Part shown: positions 1-13,344 of the stretch, in pieces | Numbering within the stretch: the stretch's first letter is position 1 | Layout: each line of letters opens with the position of its first letter | Source of the DNA: Cardinalis cardinalis | Lineage: Eukaryota; Chordata; Aves; Passeriformes; Cardinalidae | DNA length: 64,000 nucleotides | Direction of reading: 5' to 3' | NCBI GenBank assembly: GCA_014549065.1 | Contig: JACDOX010000106.1 | Coordinates: 1,118,366-1,182,365, forward strand | Made by a program: the position numbers and the translations under genes | Notes under the pieces: model-generated | Databases searched by the model: none | Told to the model about the DNA's origin: nothing | The model's input: only the letters and a program-made list of their open reading frames with translations

Positions 1-251
1 AATTTTGAGGTATTTAGTGTTGGTAAAACTGAACAAAGAACTTCAGAAGACTTTCCCAAGTGCTTTGTAGTTTCCCATTTTATGAACCAACTTCCAGGAA
101 CAAGAGCAGGCTGCTGAGAGTTTACTTTCAAACTGTGCATCAGCCTCTCTAAAAGGAGCAAGATGTTGCAGGCCTGGGTTNATCCTGTATCTGGTGAGTT
201 CAAGGGATTCAATTGCTAGTATTTTGACTTTTTCTTTTTCTGTGTGTGCAG
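1..251 (+). other. ERN1: ERN1 intron (left edge of window)
   Basis: This stretch lies upstream of the first ERN1 exon visible here and ends in an acceptor AG at 250-251. I see no coding exon in it. The signal-peptide exon and the start of the luminal domain of ERN1 must lie left of the window. Confidence 0.7.
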
Positions 252-3200
252 ATCCTGTCCTCCAGGTGCCAATCCATGTGGAAGAGTAAGTCTGTTTCCT
301 TTATCTCATTTACAGCTTGTTCAAATTTCACTGACATCTTAAAATTTGGTTTAATTTTAACCAAACCCATCTGTGTTCTAGACAAGCTGCACACCTTGCA
401 GAAGGCCATTTAAGGTGGTATGGGGAACAGATAAAAGGATAGAATTAGCTACATATAATAGCTGAGAAGAAACATCCTGTCTGCAGCCTGTTCTCTGGAG
501 CCNTTGCTAGGTTTGGACATCAGGGCTGTGAACTGTGCCAGGGGTGGCAGGTGGGAAGTGACAGAGCCAGGACTGATTCTGGGTTCTGTACTTATCCCCC
601 TCAAACAGAGACTATAACAGTGAAACACAGGAAACTACAACCACCACCACAACCAGAATCTGCAAATGACATCCTCGAGCTGTGAATTCAGATTGCTCCC
701 TGCAGCAGCCTCACATTTAGCTAGAAAATTTGGGACTTGAACTTTGTCTCTGAAGTCAGTGGTGACATCCTTTGTTTTTTTGATCATAGAACCATAGACA
801 TTAGGGTCTGAGTTTGTTTGGGGATCTTTCTGTAGTTTGNGTGTAGGGATCTCAAGTTTACTTAATTCTGGAAACTCTTTCATTGTTTCTTGCCTTCCTT
901 ATGCTCTCTGGTTTTCTTTATTTGTTTGGGTTTATTCTAAATCTGTGTCATTTTAAGAGCTTGTAGGTTAAGTTTAAAGGCTTTNACCTGAGTCATTGCC
1001 TGCCACATTTGGATCTTTGTGCATTCAAATACATTAGTGGTCTTATGTTTTATCAGTTCTGAAACTTCCTTATATTTTTTCATTTTCACAGTCAATAAAT
1101 TAAACTTCAAAAAATTCAATGTCAGATGAACTTCTCTGTAAAGCCAGCAGTGACCACAGTTTCTTTCCTGCTCTCTGAGAAGCACAGGACATTTTTATCA
1201 TTTATAATTGCTGCTTAAATCCTAGGCCAGCATTTCTTCCAGACCCAAATGATGGCAGTTTGTACACACTTGGTGGCAAGAACAGTGAAGGCTTGACTGT
1301 AAGTATATTTTTAAATTCTCTCCTAAAAAATGCCCCAGTCAACCTCATGGCTTTGCAGAAGGAAAACATACTTTTATTTTGTTGGAGCAGAATGTTGCCA
1401 TCTTGTGATTGCCAGGAAGCGATTTCTACTTGAAAATATTAACACCACATCTTGTCCCCATGTACGAATCTTCTGTAACTTGCTAAAATAATGATAATTA
1501 CAAATCAAATTTATGGTTTGTTATCCAAATTCTGAATAATCTCAGTGTGATTTGATGGGAAGGTATATCCAAAATAACACCAGCCAGATGTGTCACTCTC
1601 CCCAAACACATTTCTAAAGCCATCTGGCAGAAGCAGGATTAACAAATGCTCTGTGCTAACCCCTTTAGAAGATCTTTATAGGATTTAGTAAGCAAACAAA
1701 AATGCTGAACCTTTCAAATTAGTCACCAATCCATGTAGGCCACAGCTACTTCTTAATGCTTAACTTTCATTTTTAAACTTTGTGGTGATACTCAGATAAA
1801 ATATTTGGCTTACTACAAGAATTTTTTCTTCAGCTGCTATGATTTCCCTTAGGAACTTGGGCATTGTTAAATATTTTAGTATTAACTCTGGCTGAATTCT
1901 CAGGTATTATAATAATAGAAATAACCAATACAATTATTGCTTGTTTGTTTGGTTTTCCCCTAGAAACTTCCATTTACTATCCCAGAGCTGGTGCAGGCAT
2001 CTCCCTGTCGCAGTTCTGATGGGATCCTGTACATGGGTGAGCTCAAATTTTATCTCCTTTAGATTGCAAGATGTTCAGCAACTACAAAATGTAGATACTC
2101 CCAGACAGACTGAAGGAAATAGGCCTTATTTTGAGTATTAATTATGATTTTTCATAAATCTTTCTGATAACAGAAAATGTGATTAATATAGAATGCAGTT
2201 CNTGTGTAATGATTAAAACCAACTAGTTTTCCTGAAGGAGTAAATACCTTTTCTTAGTAGTGAGATGCCTCTATNGAGATTTTTGTTTCTTGAGATGCAG
2301 TCTCTCAATAAAAAATGACTTCTACTTAAAATCTTCTTATGATTATAAATGGCATTGACTGCCTGATAATTAGGATAAAATTAGCAATCCTATTGCACCA
2401 CAGTTAGACATCCTCCATTGTCTGACATACAGTCAGTTCATTTACAGTACAAATAATAAATGTATTTCTCACTGTCCTGACTCATTCTAACTGCAGATGG
2501 ATTTGGGAGGAGAAAAGGAGAAGAAAGGACAGTTATTACTTATCACAACAGTAAAATATGTGAAGATCAGAGTGAGCTTAGTTTCTAAATGTCCTGAAGG
2601 GCCGATGCTCCTTCTGTTTCTCCACTTCAAGTCTTGCCAGTAAATGAGAAAAAAATGTTTATTTGAAGCTTCTAAANACGACATACATGTATTAACTTCA
2701 AAGAAATTCTTAAGGCCATGGCTCACATAGTCTTGAGTGGGATGTTTGGAGTACAATCCTTAAGCGATTTGTAAGGTGTAGACCCTCATTTTTTTTTTTC
2801 CACCTCCTGTCTATCACCATGAGCGCTTCAGTCTCCTCATCTGAGAGCTCCTGGGATCTGCTGCACTCAGAGCTCTGTTAGATTTTATGTGTGAAAAAAT
2901 CATTCAGCCAACAGTACTTTCTCTTCTAAATATTGTATTTGGGTTTGGGGTTTGTGGTCAGTATTTGGGATGGGCCAGTAGTGCTAAATGATGAACCTAA
3001 GCCTGACTGTGAAAAACTGTTTCATTAAAAATGCTTTATTTGTGCTAAGTCCATGAGCCTACTAAAGAAAAAAGAAGACTGAAAAGCTGAATGAAAGTGC
3101 AGTTTTTCCAACTGAATGGTAATGTGACTTCAATTATGATTTCAGGTAAAAAGCAGGATATTTGGTATGTGGTTGACCTCATGACTGGGGAGAAACAGCA

Positions 3201-6200
3201 GACCTTGACTTCCTCTTTTGCAGAAAGTCTCTGCCCATCAACATCCCTTCTGTATCTTGGGAGAACAGGTCATATGCTTTTTTTTACTGTAGTTAAAAAG
3301 AAAATTCTGATTTTTAAAGTTTAGGCTCATAACAAATGATCCTGTGGTCAGTTCAGGTTTTCAAGTTCATTTCTTGGAAAAACTTCTGTGAATTATGATT
3401 TTAGACTGTACACAGAGGAATTATTAACTTCAGCAGCAGAGAGATAATGTTTTTTAAACTTTGGCAGTAGGTCCATTATTCTTTTTGTTGACAAGGTGGC
3501 ATTTGTATTGCAATTAACGATGTATTCCAATACCAGCTGTGAGCTGGTTGTTCTGTAACAAACAGCTGTTAAAAAACTGCTTAAAGAAGATGGAAATAGA
3601 GCNGATGCACTGACATCACAAGTGCAGNNTGCTAAATGTCTGGTAAAGTCAGACCAACACCATGGAGGTGCTGACTAGAAACAGGAATAAGTGTTACAGA
3701 CTTGTTCTTTAGCCTCTCTATCAATGTGTCTCTTTACATGGGATGGTGTTGGGAAAAAAGGAAATGCTGACAGCAGTGAGTGCTGTGTGCTGTTTGAGGA
3801 GTGTCTCAGATTTGAGAAGATTGATTCTATTCTCTCATAGGTTTTTTTGCTTCACAGACTGTATATCTTTTAACAGAGTACACGATCACAATGTATGACA
3901 CCAAAAAGAAGGAGCTGCGATGGAATGCCACCTATTTTGATTATGCAGCTACTTTGCCTGATGAAGACATAAAATACAGTAAGAATTCAATTGCTGTCTC
4001 CCTCCTGCAATGGAGTTTTGTATATAAGCAAAAATATTCTGATTTTTTGTGTGGTGCATGTACTTCTGCCCATTTTTATCCATCACATACTGCAATATCT
4101 AAAGCCTGTCAGGTAGCTTCAGGTAAATTGAGTCCAGCAGGGTGCAGCTCTTGAAGGTGNGATTCCTTAAAATCAGTGAGAAATGGCAGGAGAGGCAGCA
4201 AATCTGAACTCTGGTGCACAACCTGCTTGCAATGCTCTTTAATGGCAGCTAGACTTGTGTCTNCCCAATTCTGACCAAGGCTTTGCTGCTCAGCTGCTGT
4301 GCAGTGAAAGGTGTGGTGGTGACTGCACTCCAGAGCTGTTCCTGTGCATTGTTAAAGCTACAGAATCCAGGGAAGCTCCACACGTTTGTGCATTGCAGAA
4401 ATGTCCCACTTTGTGTCCAACGGGGACGGGCTGGTGGTGACCGTGGACAGCGAGTCCGGGGACGTGCTGTGGATCCAGAATTACGCCTCCCCCGTGGTGG
4501 CCTTTTACATCTGGCAGCGAGAGGGGCTGAGGAAAGTCCTGCACACCAACGTGGGCATCGAGACCCTGCGCTACCTGACCTTCATGTCCGGGGAGGTTGG
4601 ACATATCACCAAGTGGAAATATCCCTTCCCTAAGGAAACAGAGACCAAGAGCAAACTAACGTGAGCCTGAGATTCTGCTCTTCTTCTCACTGTCCATTTG
4701 ACAGCTTTGTCATTAAACACAACTGTTAAGAGTTGTGCTACAAGTTGCAACATGGTGAAAAGAATGCATAAAAGCATTTCTAGTTCTCCAGGTGTTCTTT
4801 TTTATAATATTTGATTTTTTAGTCTGTAAGGTCAGAGACCAAACCAAACACCTTATAAACTTAGGAAGTGTATATTCCTAAGTTTTATCAATAGTGTTGA
4901 ATAGTTTCTCACAAAGAGGAATTAAATTGATTTTCCTAATGTGAAGCCTTTCACACTATAAAAATGATGCACAGCATTTTGGCAAATGCCATTTATTGAA
5001 AAGTTCAGAAATAGGACACGCATTATGTCAAATGAGTGATGATGCTGTGAATAATGAACTGACAATGCTTTCATAATTAAAAAAAAAAAGCTTCATAGTA
5101 CAGCAGTACTTCAAATAATTTTACAGATTAAGACTTTTCAGGATATAAATACTGATGATTTGGGAAGCTCCTGCATTGGTTCTGCANGGTTGTGCTGCCC
5201 AGGTTTTAGCTGAAATGTTAACACATCCATTTGCCTGCTGCTAACAGTGACTGTGTTTCTGCAGCCCAACCCTGTACGTAGGGAAATACTCCACGAGTTT
5301 GTACGCNTCGCCCTCCATGGTGCACGAGGGAGTCACTGTCGTGGTGAGTGGGGAGCTGCCGGGTGGGAAAGTGCCTTTCTGAAATGAGTGCTTTCCTGGG
5401 CTGGGAAGAAAGCTGGAAATGGAATTGTGCAGAAAATTATATTAAATAGAAAAAGCAAGTAAAACACTGAAGACTGTACATCTACAGAAATTTGAGGGTT
5501 TTGAGATTTTTATCAACAAATGCATAGCAAATTAAGTGTTTCCTGAAACAACAACCATGGCATACATGACCCTACTTCCAGGATCATTTCCAATGCTGCA
5601 AAGCAGTAACTGCAGCTTCCCAGGAACTGCACCAGGCAGGCTCAGCAGGAACAGACCTGAGGTTACTGCTATTGTTGGTGCTTTGTGCTTCGTGTAAAAA
5701 TTGCTGGTTTGTTCATCAAAGTAACTCCTCACAGACAGGAAACTGCATCACTGTTCTGGTTTGCTCATTGTGGCTGCCAGGTAGGCAATACAGATCCTGC
5801 TTAACTGTAGGGGAAAACAAAAAAAGAGTAATCTCATCTCCCAGGCAGCATGTCCCTGAAAAGGTCCAATGTCCAAGGTTGTGGCAGCAGCTGCTGAGGG
5901 TGTATTGGCCGTGTTTACTCACAGTGACTTTGCTGCCAGTAATCTTTGCTTGCCCACCCATTTTGACCTCCAGATTTTAAATTTAGTTGCCTATTTAAAT
6001 ATTCTAAGGTCAAAGTAACAGTAATTGTAACANGGATCTCTCTGCAGCCTCGTGGCAGCGCCATTCCCTTGCTGGANGGTCCAAAAACAGAGGGAGTCAC
6101 CATTGAAGACAGCGGCGAGTGCGTGATCACNCCCAGCACCGATGTCAAGTTTTCGGGCAGGCTGAAGGAAAAGCACAAGCTCAACTACTGGAATGACTGG

Positions 6201-9200
6201 CTGCTGATAGGTGTGGGAGGCCCTGCCTGGCCATAATTACTGAATTCTAGGAATAGTGTCTAATTTATCTTCATTTACATATAAAATAATATGTTATATA
6301 TCCACCTGCCTTCTGTTTTTCACAAGGCTCCTGCCTTATTCTGTGATGAGGTGAAGTGCTCCATGTGTGGAAAGTGATTTATTGCTTATTTGCCCCCTCC
6401 CTCGGAGAGGGGTAAAGTAATTCATTATTTACTGTAAATACTGTGTTTGGGTCTGTTTGGATTTTTTCATTGTGCATGCTGTTACCTTAATTCTCATCAT
6501 ATGGATCAGACAGTCATGTTTTAATCCATTTACAAAATGGAGAAAACACAGAGGCTGAAGATAATGTTTATTTATTGTCAGCCTGTCCTGTGTGTCCCAA
6601 GTCTCTGAATTTTGGAATTGACCTTTCAGTGCATTTACAATTTTGCTTCAAAAATGAGGAACTGTCTGAGGTTCAGTTTTAAGTGATGACTGGTGACAAT
6701 TGAGTGATGTATGTGACAGGAGTTCTGGGACAGGGACAGTGTGCAACTTTCAGTTTTTTACGGAGCCATCTTTCTCTTCCCATGATCCCCTCTGTCCTGC
6801 ATGTCAGGCACTCTCCTGAAGCAGTTCATGTTCCCCTGCAGCTCTCAGTGACCTCTGCCCTCCATTTTCCCCCTCCTTTCTCTTTCCTGCTCTATANACG
6901 AGCATCATGTTTTGTGATGTTCTCACTCTTCAGCAAAGATGCTGCAATCTAGGATATCTTTCCTAAAAAAGGACAACTTTCTGTTTCAACAAATGTGTTT
7001 TATTTAAAGGGCACCATGAAACACCATTGTCTGCCCCCACAAAGATCCTGGAGAAATTCCCAAGCAACTTACCAAAGAGGCCTGAAAATGTGATTCCAGC
7101 TGACTCTGAGAAAGCCACGATTGAAGAGGTTTGTGATGAGAATGATTCTCTTACTGCATTAGAGAAGAATATAAAGGAGTGAAAGTTGGGGAAGGATACA
7201 GGAGGAAAATGCATGGAATTACTTCACATTTTTTGTGTCAGATGTTCATGTACTTATCATGTAGAATCACTGGTATGAGGAAGTGTCATTCCTTGTTTCA
7301 GAGTTAAGGCTCTCTGCTGCATCTTTTTCCCCGCATGCAAACTTTGACTTTGGTAGGTTTAGAAATGACTCAAAATGATGTAGCAGAAAGGCTGGCTAGG
7401 AATGCCTCATTACCCACAGAGTTACTAAAGAGCTAACAGAGCTTNCTTTGCCTCAGGTCATTGACATTGTTGAAGGTTCCTCGACAGAAGGGCCTCCAGC
7501 TGCTCCAAAGGAGATGGAGGAGACTCCTGCTCGGCCCATCCCGCGGCCAGAGGCTCCAGTGGACTCCATGCTGAAGGACATGGCCACGATCATCCTCAGC
7601 ACTTTCCTGCTTGTGGGCTGGGTGGCTTTTATCATCACCTACCCAATGGTAATGCTGACCTGGCTTGATGTGTTTTTGAGCACTGGGGGCATCAGGAATG
7701 TTGTAGAGCCCAGAAATTATACAGGAGTTAGTGACACACTCCAGGGATATTTCCCTCTTCACAGATGTGCACTGGGGAGCAAAGGCGCAAGTTTGACTTA
7801 ACAGGGATTTCTCTGGCCATATGTGCCAGCTCTACAGAGGTTTTCTTTTCCATCCACCAGTTGTGGTTCTTGTAGGTATTACTCTTTTTGGATATGATCA
7901 CAGCACTATTGGCTTTGCTCCTCTCTTCCTCACCTGAAACCACCACCAGGTTTTCCAAGTTTTGAATCAAAGCCTTTATCCTTCTGTGGTTTAAAGACTC
8001 CTGGTCAACCTAGTAACAGCTTTTTTAACCAAGCCATGTGATTTCTCATCTTGGCAATGGAAGTCCAGAATGAAATAGAAATTGTGAGTGAACACTCCCC
8101 AGCCTGTGTGGTTGGCAGGGACAGGGCAGGAGAGTTTGGCTCCCACCTTTTAGGAGTGGCTCCCACCTTTTAGGAGTAGCTCCCCAGAAGCTGTAGCGTT
8201 CCCTTGTGTGACCTGAGTGCCAAATCTTCACTGAGGTCCTTTCTCACAGAGTGTCCACCAGCAGCAGCAGAGGCAGCATCAGCTGGAAGAGAAGATCCAG
8301 CTCTTGCAGCAGCAGAAGCTGCCCTTTGGTGCTCCCGGTGAGCTCCCGCCCGAGGCAGATTTCCTGGACACGTCGTACGGCCGGACGGAGAGCTCAGCTG
8401 CCAGCACCCCAAACCTGTCCCCCCGAGCTTCAAACCACTCTGCCTACTCCAACATCTCCACATCTGATGTTGGGAGCTGCCTCTCCACTGAGCAGGAAGA
8501 GGGAGGTAAAGTTGACTCAGTGTGNTTTATTCTGTTTCTATTCCCCAATCTGTGTGATGGTACAGTAGAACAGTTATTGATGATACTTCATAGCTCAGCA
8601 AGATGAAAAGAACCATTCAGGCTGGGCCCTGCACCTCAGCAGGATTGCTGCTTTACATTAACAGCCAGCTGTGGGCTTGTGCTGCCCAGGGCAGTGTGTT
8701 CCTGTCACTTGCAGCCATTCCACGGAGATACTCATTTAAATAAAAACACATATTAAGATGATTAACTGGACTCAAAAAATGGGGATTAGGCAGCACAACC
8801 TTCCTGCCTGGTGTTCCTGTGCACTCATTGTCCCTTCAAAAGCTACTAAACCCACTTCCATGACTGTCAGCCAGCATTTCCTAAACGCAACATCAACTTT
8901 AGAAAGAATTTGGCTGCTGAGAACCACTCATTTCTCACAGCCATGAGCCATAAGGTGTGTGTAAATGTGTTCTGATTCTGGATGTTGGCTCATTGGGTCA
9001 CCACACACTATTTGCCTAAGCAGAGTAAGTACCAANGTGGACATGTTCATTTCTTTTGATCATATGTGTGTTAAATTTGAACATGAGCTCAAAGACTTTT
9101 ACAGACTGGCCTCAAAGTCTGTGCAGTTGTAAAAGGCTGCCTTGCCCCACCCTAAACCAGTGCTTGTTTTTCTTTTCTTCAGATGAAGAAGCAAACCGAG

Positions 9201-12200
9201 TGATTGTTGGCAAGATTTCCTTTAACCCTAAAGATGTANTGGGACATGGTGCTGAAGGGACAATTGTTTACAGGTAGAAAAGAATGTGTGCATTAAACAG
9301 ACCCATGTTGTGTTTGAATTAGGTCTTTTAATTTGTTTTTTTTATAAAAGCCCTCACATCTACTGTGAACAGAAATGGAACTTTTTGCATGTGTCTGGAA
9401 TACTTTCATGCATTTTCTTCACCAGCAAAAACTACCTTCCTTCCCTAAGAAGTGTTTACTGGCCAAAGGTACCTGTTTGCAGCACAGGAAATGCTTTCAT
9501 TGGCCTCTACAATGGCTTCTGTTGTCACGTTTTCTGAACATGCTGTGGCTCCAGAGTGTGAAGTGTTGTGCCTTCCCTCCCTGGCTGCAGGGGCTCCTTT
9601 GACAACCGTGATGTGGCAGTGAAGAGGATTCTCCCCGAGTGCTTCAGCTTCGCAGACCGGGAGGTGCAGCTGCTGCGCGAGTCCGACGAGCACCCGAACG
9701 TGATCCGCTACTTCTGCACGGAGCGGGACCGGCAGTTCCAGTACATCGCCATCGAGCTCTGCGCTGCCACCCTGCAGGAGGTGACCCACGGGCCTGGGAG
9801 CATCTTCTCCCTGCAAGGCCTTCACTTCCCCTGAGCTTCAGTTGCTGAAGTGCCTGTCACAGGGGATGTTCCATTTACTCCCTCTGTCACCTCTGTGACA
9901 ATTCCATGCTCCTTGAACAGGGGTGTTTCCAAACTTGTAGAAAGACATCCCTAACCCTGGACTGATTTATGGAGAGAAGCTGTTGTCCTTTGATTTTTAA
10001 CTTCTTGTGAAGGACTCCCTTCTAGTCATCCTCCCCCTCCTACCATGCAGACTTTGAAGACTGTTCTTCTTTCTGGAGCACAGTGCTATACAGAATTCGA
10101 GCTCTGAATGAGANTTTAGAGATCCTCACCTTCAGCCAAAAAAAAAAGCTCTGCTGTGTGTCACCAGCTAGCACAATTTATCCATTAATCTTTTAGTGGG
10201 TGAACTGCATGGATTTATTATTTATGCAGCTTCTAAGCAGTGCTGTGGCTGACTCTCCTGGTTCTCTGTTGCAGTATGTTGAGCAGAAGGCCTTCAGCCA
10301 CCATGGCTTACAACCCATCACTCTCCTGCAGCAGACAACGTCTGGGCTGGCTTACCTGCACTCCCTGAATATTGGTAAGAATGCCTTTCCTTTCAGGACT
10401 GGATGGAGGACTACATTTTCTTAGCTGTAAAATAAACTGGTCTGGTACTGTTCATCTGGCCTATTGGAAGGTGACCCTGCCTATGGCAGGGGAGTTGGAA
10501 TGAGATGATCCTTGAGGTCTCTTTGGACCCAAACCATTCTGTGGTTCTATGATTTGACACTGGCCTTGTCCCTGCAANATTCTGCAGCCCTGGAGTACTA
10601 AAGCAACTCCTTATTGTTGGTGCAGGGTGCTGGAGTTTTTAGATAGGGGTCATATAGAACATGGTAGAATAAAAAAAAAAATAAATTACCAATGAAAATC
10701 ATTTAAAGTTATGACTTTGTTTTCATGAATGGTGGTTCAGCCTTGTGAAAGGTCCACTTAAAAATTTACAAAGACTGTTGGGACTGCCTGAGTGGACAAG
10801 TGGGTGTTTGTAACAGTCCACAGGGACCTGAAGCCCCACAACATCCTCATCTCGATGCCCAACGCTCACGGGAAAGTCAAGGCCATGATTTCAGACTTTG
10901 GGCTGTGCAAGAAGCTGGCAGTGGGCAGGCACAGCTTCAGCCGCCGCTCGGGCGTGCCGGGCACTGAAGGCTGGATCGCCCCAGAGATGCTGAGTGAAGA
11001 CTGCAAAGAGAACCCTGTAAGTGCTCACCCTTCCCAGGCTGCCCAGCACCAGGCCAGACCCTAAAATAGGCAGCACCTGGTGCCTGGGCCTCCAGGCTGC
11101 CTTACAGCTCAAATCTGCGAGTCAGGAAATTTCCTTCTGCTCTCAGGTGCAAAACAACCACCCTGTGAGAATCAGAGCTTTCAGGGGCAAAGATGTCAGT
11201 GCTAGTGAAGGCTGTTTCTTTGCAGACATACACTGTGGACATCTTTTCAGCTGGCTGTGTCTTCTATTACGTGGTGTCTGAAGGTGGCCATCCCTTTGGC
11301 AAGTCCCTGCAGCGGCAAGCCAACATCCTGCTGGGAGCATACAGCCTGGAGGCTCTGGAGGCAGGGAGGCACGGTAAGGACTGCACTGCAGGGATCACTG
11401 AGGGCCCAGGCTGCTAAACACCAGCACCAGTGACAGGCCCAAGGCCCCCACTGACTCCCAGCCTGGCAGAGAGGAAAGCTGTACTCCTCAGATCCTCCTG
11501 AAGTAAAGGGCCTGCAGTTCTTGGAGTTAGTGCCCCAGGGCAACTCTGTAGTCTTGACTGTGAAGTTATTTCCTGTATTTAGAGGAAGAGAGAGGTGAAC
11601 TCTGATATTCTTAGTCTTCAATAGACTTTCTGTTGATTGCCCAGCACATCTGTGAGGGCAGCACTTGGACTAGCAGGACAGGAGGAAGTACAGACCATAA
11701 TGAATTTCTGAAGTACAAAGTATTATAGAATTACAAAATTTTACATTTTACTACAGCCTAAGAACGCAGAGAAAATAAAACAAAAGAAGTAAATTTCCTT
11801 GCACACTCTTCCTTGCAGAAGACATTGTTGCTCGTGATTTAATAGAGCAGATGATAAACATGGACCCTCAGAAACGGCCATCTGCCAGCTGTGTGCTCAA
11901 ACACCCCTTCTTTTGGAGCCTAGAAAAACAGCTNCAGTTCTTTCAGGTTTGTGATGACCTTTTCTCTCCTCTTAGTTCTCAGGTCTTGAATTCCATCTCT
12001 CTTTTGTGCCTGAGGTCACAGAATCCACAGCCTTACTGAGAGGAGTGAGGCAGCCCAGTTGTAAAACATGGGTGGAGCTCCTAAGCAATTGGCTTAGTCT
12101 TACAGCAGATCTTTCAGAGGGGGCCAGAGCTGATGGTACCAAGGTCAGTTGGTGGGAGAAGCAGCACCCACAGCTGCAGTACCCACAGAGAACATGGCCA

Positions 12201-13344
12201 GGAGGGTTTTCAAGAACAGGAGTAAACAAGCACTGAATCCTGATGTGGGGTGGGAAATGGCTGAGGGCTTGAGATCCTTTCCAGCCTTATCTTCTCCTCT
12301 GTGCTAAAANAGCTTTGGAAGAGGGTGAAACAAATAATCTCAGAAACTTCTGTATCCTATTCCCAAGTGCTGTCATGGAATGGAATTCTAACTTTACTAC
12401 CAGGACAGGCTGTAATGGGCCAGAAGAAGCAATTTGAAAATACTGGGAAAAACTTGGAAATAAAACTAGAAGTAATCTGAATGTCTCTTCCAGGATGTTA
12501 GTGACCGGATAGAGAAAGAATCTTTAGACGGTCCAATAGTCAAGCAGTTAGAAAGAGGTGGAAGGGAAGTGGTGAAAATGGACTGGAGAGAGCACATCAC
12601 TGTTCCTCTTCAGACAGGTAAGGGACAGCACTTTGACAGANTGGGAATTACCTGCTGTTCCCAGTTTACTGGGACAGGAAAGTAAGGCTAACACTGTCTC
12701 AGTTTTGGCACATCACTGTTACTTGCCAAAGTAAAGTGTTTCTTCAAATGGAAGTACGTGTTTATGTACTGAAACACACCTACAAGGACCTGTGCCTGCA
12801 GACATACACCCTGGCATCTAAAACTGCATCACAACACACAAAACAATTTGTTTCTCTTGCAGATCTTCGAAAATTCAGATCCTATAAAGGTGGCTCTGTT
12901 CGGGACCTTCTGAGGGCCATGAGAAATAAGGTAAAGGAGTCTTTTCCTCGNGCACTCTGGCTTCCTGACTCTGGCTGCTGTTGTTGCCAGCCTGAATCAG
13001 ACCCTGATTTAGGTACTGAGCTCCTTTACAAGAGCCCAGTAGGAGGTTACTCTGTCCAGGAACGCCAGCTCTGTTTACAAGAGGCTTCTGAACGAACCCT
13101 CAGACTGAGCTTTTCCNTCTTCTGTTTTCCTCCACAGAAGCACCATTACAGGGAACTGCCTCCCGAAGTGCAGGAGACCCTGGGCTCCATCCCAGATGAT
13201 TTTGTGTGTTACTTCACAGCTCGTTTCCCTCGCCTGCTCCTGCACACCTACCACGCTATGCACATCTGCTGCCAAGAAAGACTCTTCCAGCATTACTATG
13301 CTGAGGACTCTGCAGAGCTGAGCCTTACAGGAGACACGGTTTGA
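252..13344 (+). CDS. ERN1: ERN1 / IRE1-alpha, 20 exons (5' end outside window)
   Basis: ER-membrane stress sensor with a cytosolic kinase and an endoribonuclease that splices XBP1 mRNA in the unfolded protein response. Exons: 252-285, 1226-1298, 1964-2036, 3146-3268, 3877-3978, 4399-4660, 5265-5343, 6048-6210, 7010-7128, 7457-7648, 8250-8505, 9183-9273, 9591-9780, 10275-10374, 10817-11016, 11226-11373, 11819-11946, 12494-12617, 12863-12930, 13138-13344. Every junction is AG/GT and in phase, giving about 910 residues, against 977 for the whole human protein. Seen: luminal beta-propeller blocks with the SPCRSSD and LCPST cysteines; a membrane segment (TIILSTFLLVGWVAFIITYP) in exon 7457; a Gln-rich linker in exon 8250; kinase motifs DVAVKR, VHRDLKPHN and SDFGLCKK; activation-loop serines in RHSFSRRSG; and RNase motifs YKGGSVRDL and NKKHHYRELP. 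No break or missing catalytic residue is visible. ERN2 is less likely because the whole length follows ERN1. Human ERN1 has 22 exons, so about two are missing on the left. Confidence 0.97.
10455..10555 (+). mobile_element. CR1 LINE 3' fragment in an ERN1 intron
   Basis: The sequence shows the standard CR1 3' end in sense orientation: GACCCTGCC, a GGCAGGGGAGTTGGA block, AGATGATCCTTGAGGTC, then CCAAACCATTCTGTGGTTCTATGA. Only the 3' tail is present, as is usual for 5'-truncated avian CR1 copies. It lies between exons 10275-10374 and 10817-11016. Confidence 0.85.

Noticed and set aside
4283..4633. 116-codon plus ORF and its antisense partner
   Set aside because: Out-of-frame shadows of the conserved ERN1 luminal exon 4399-4660.
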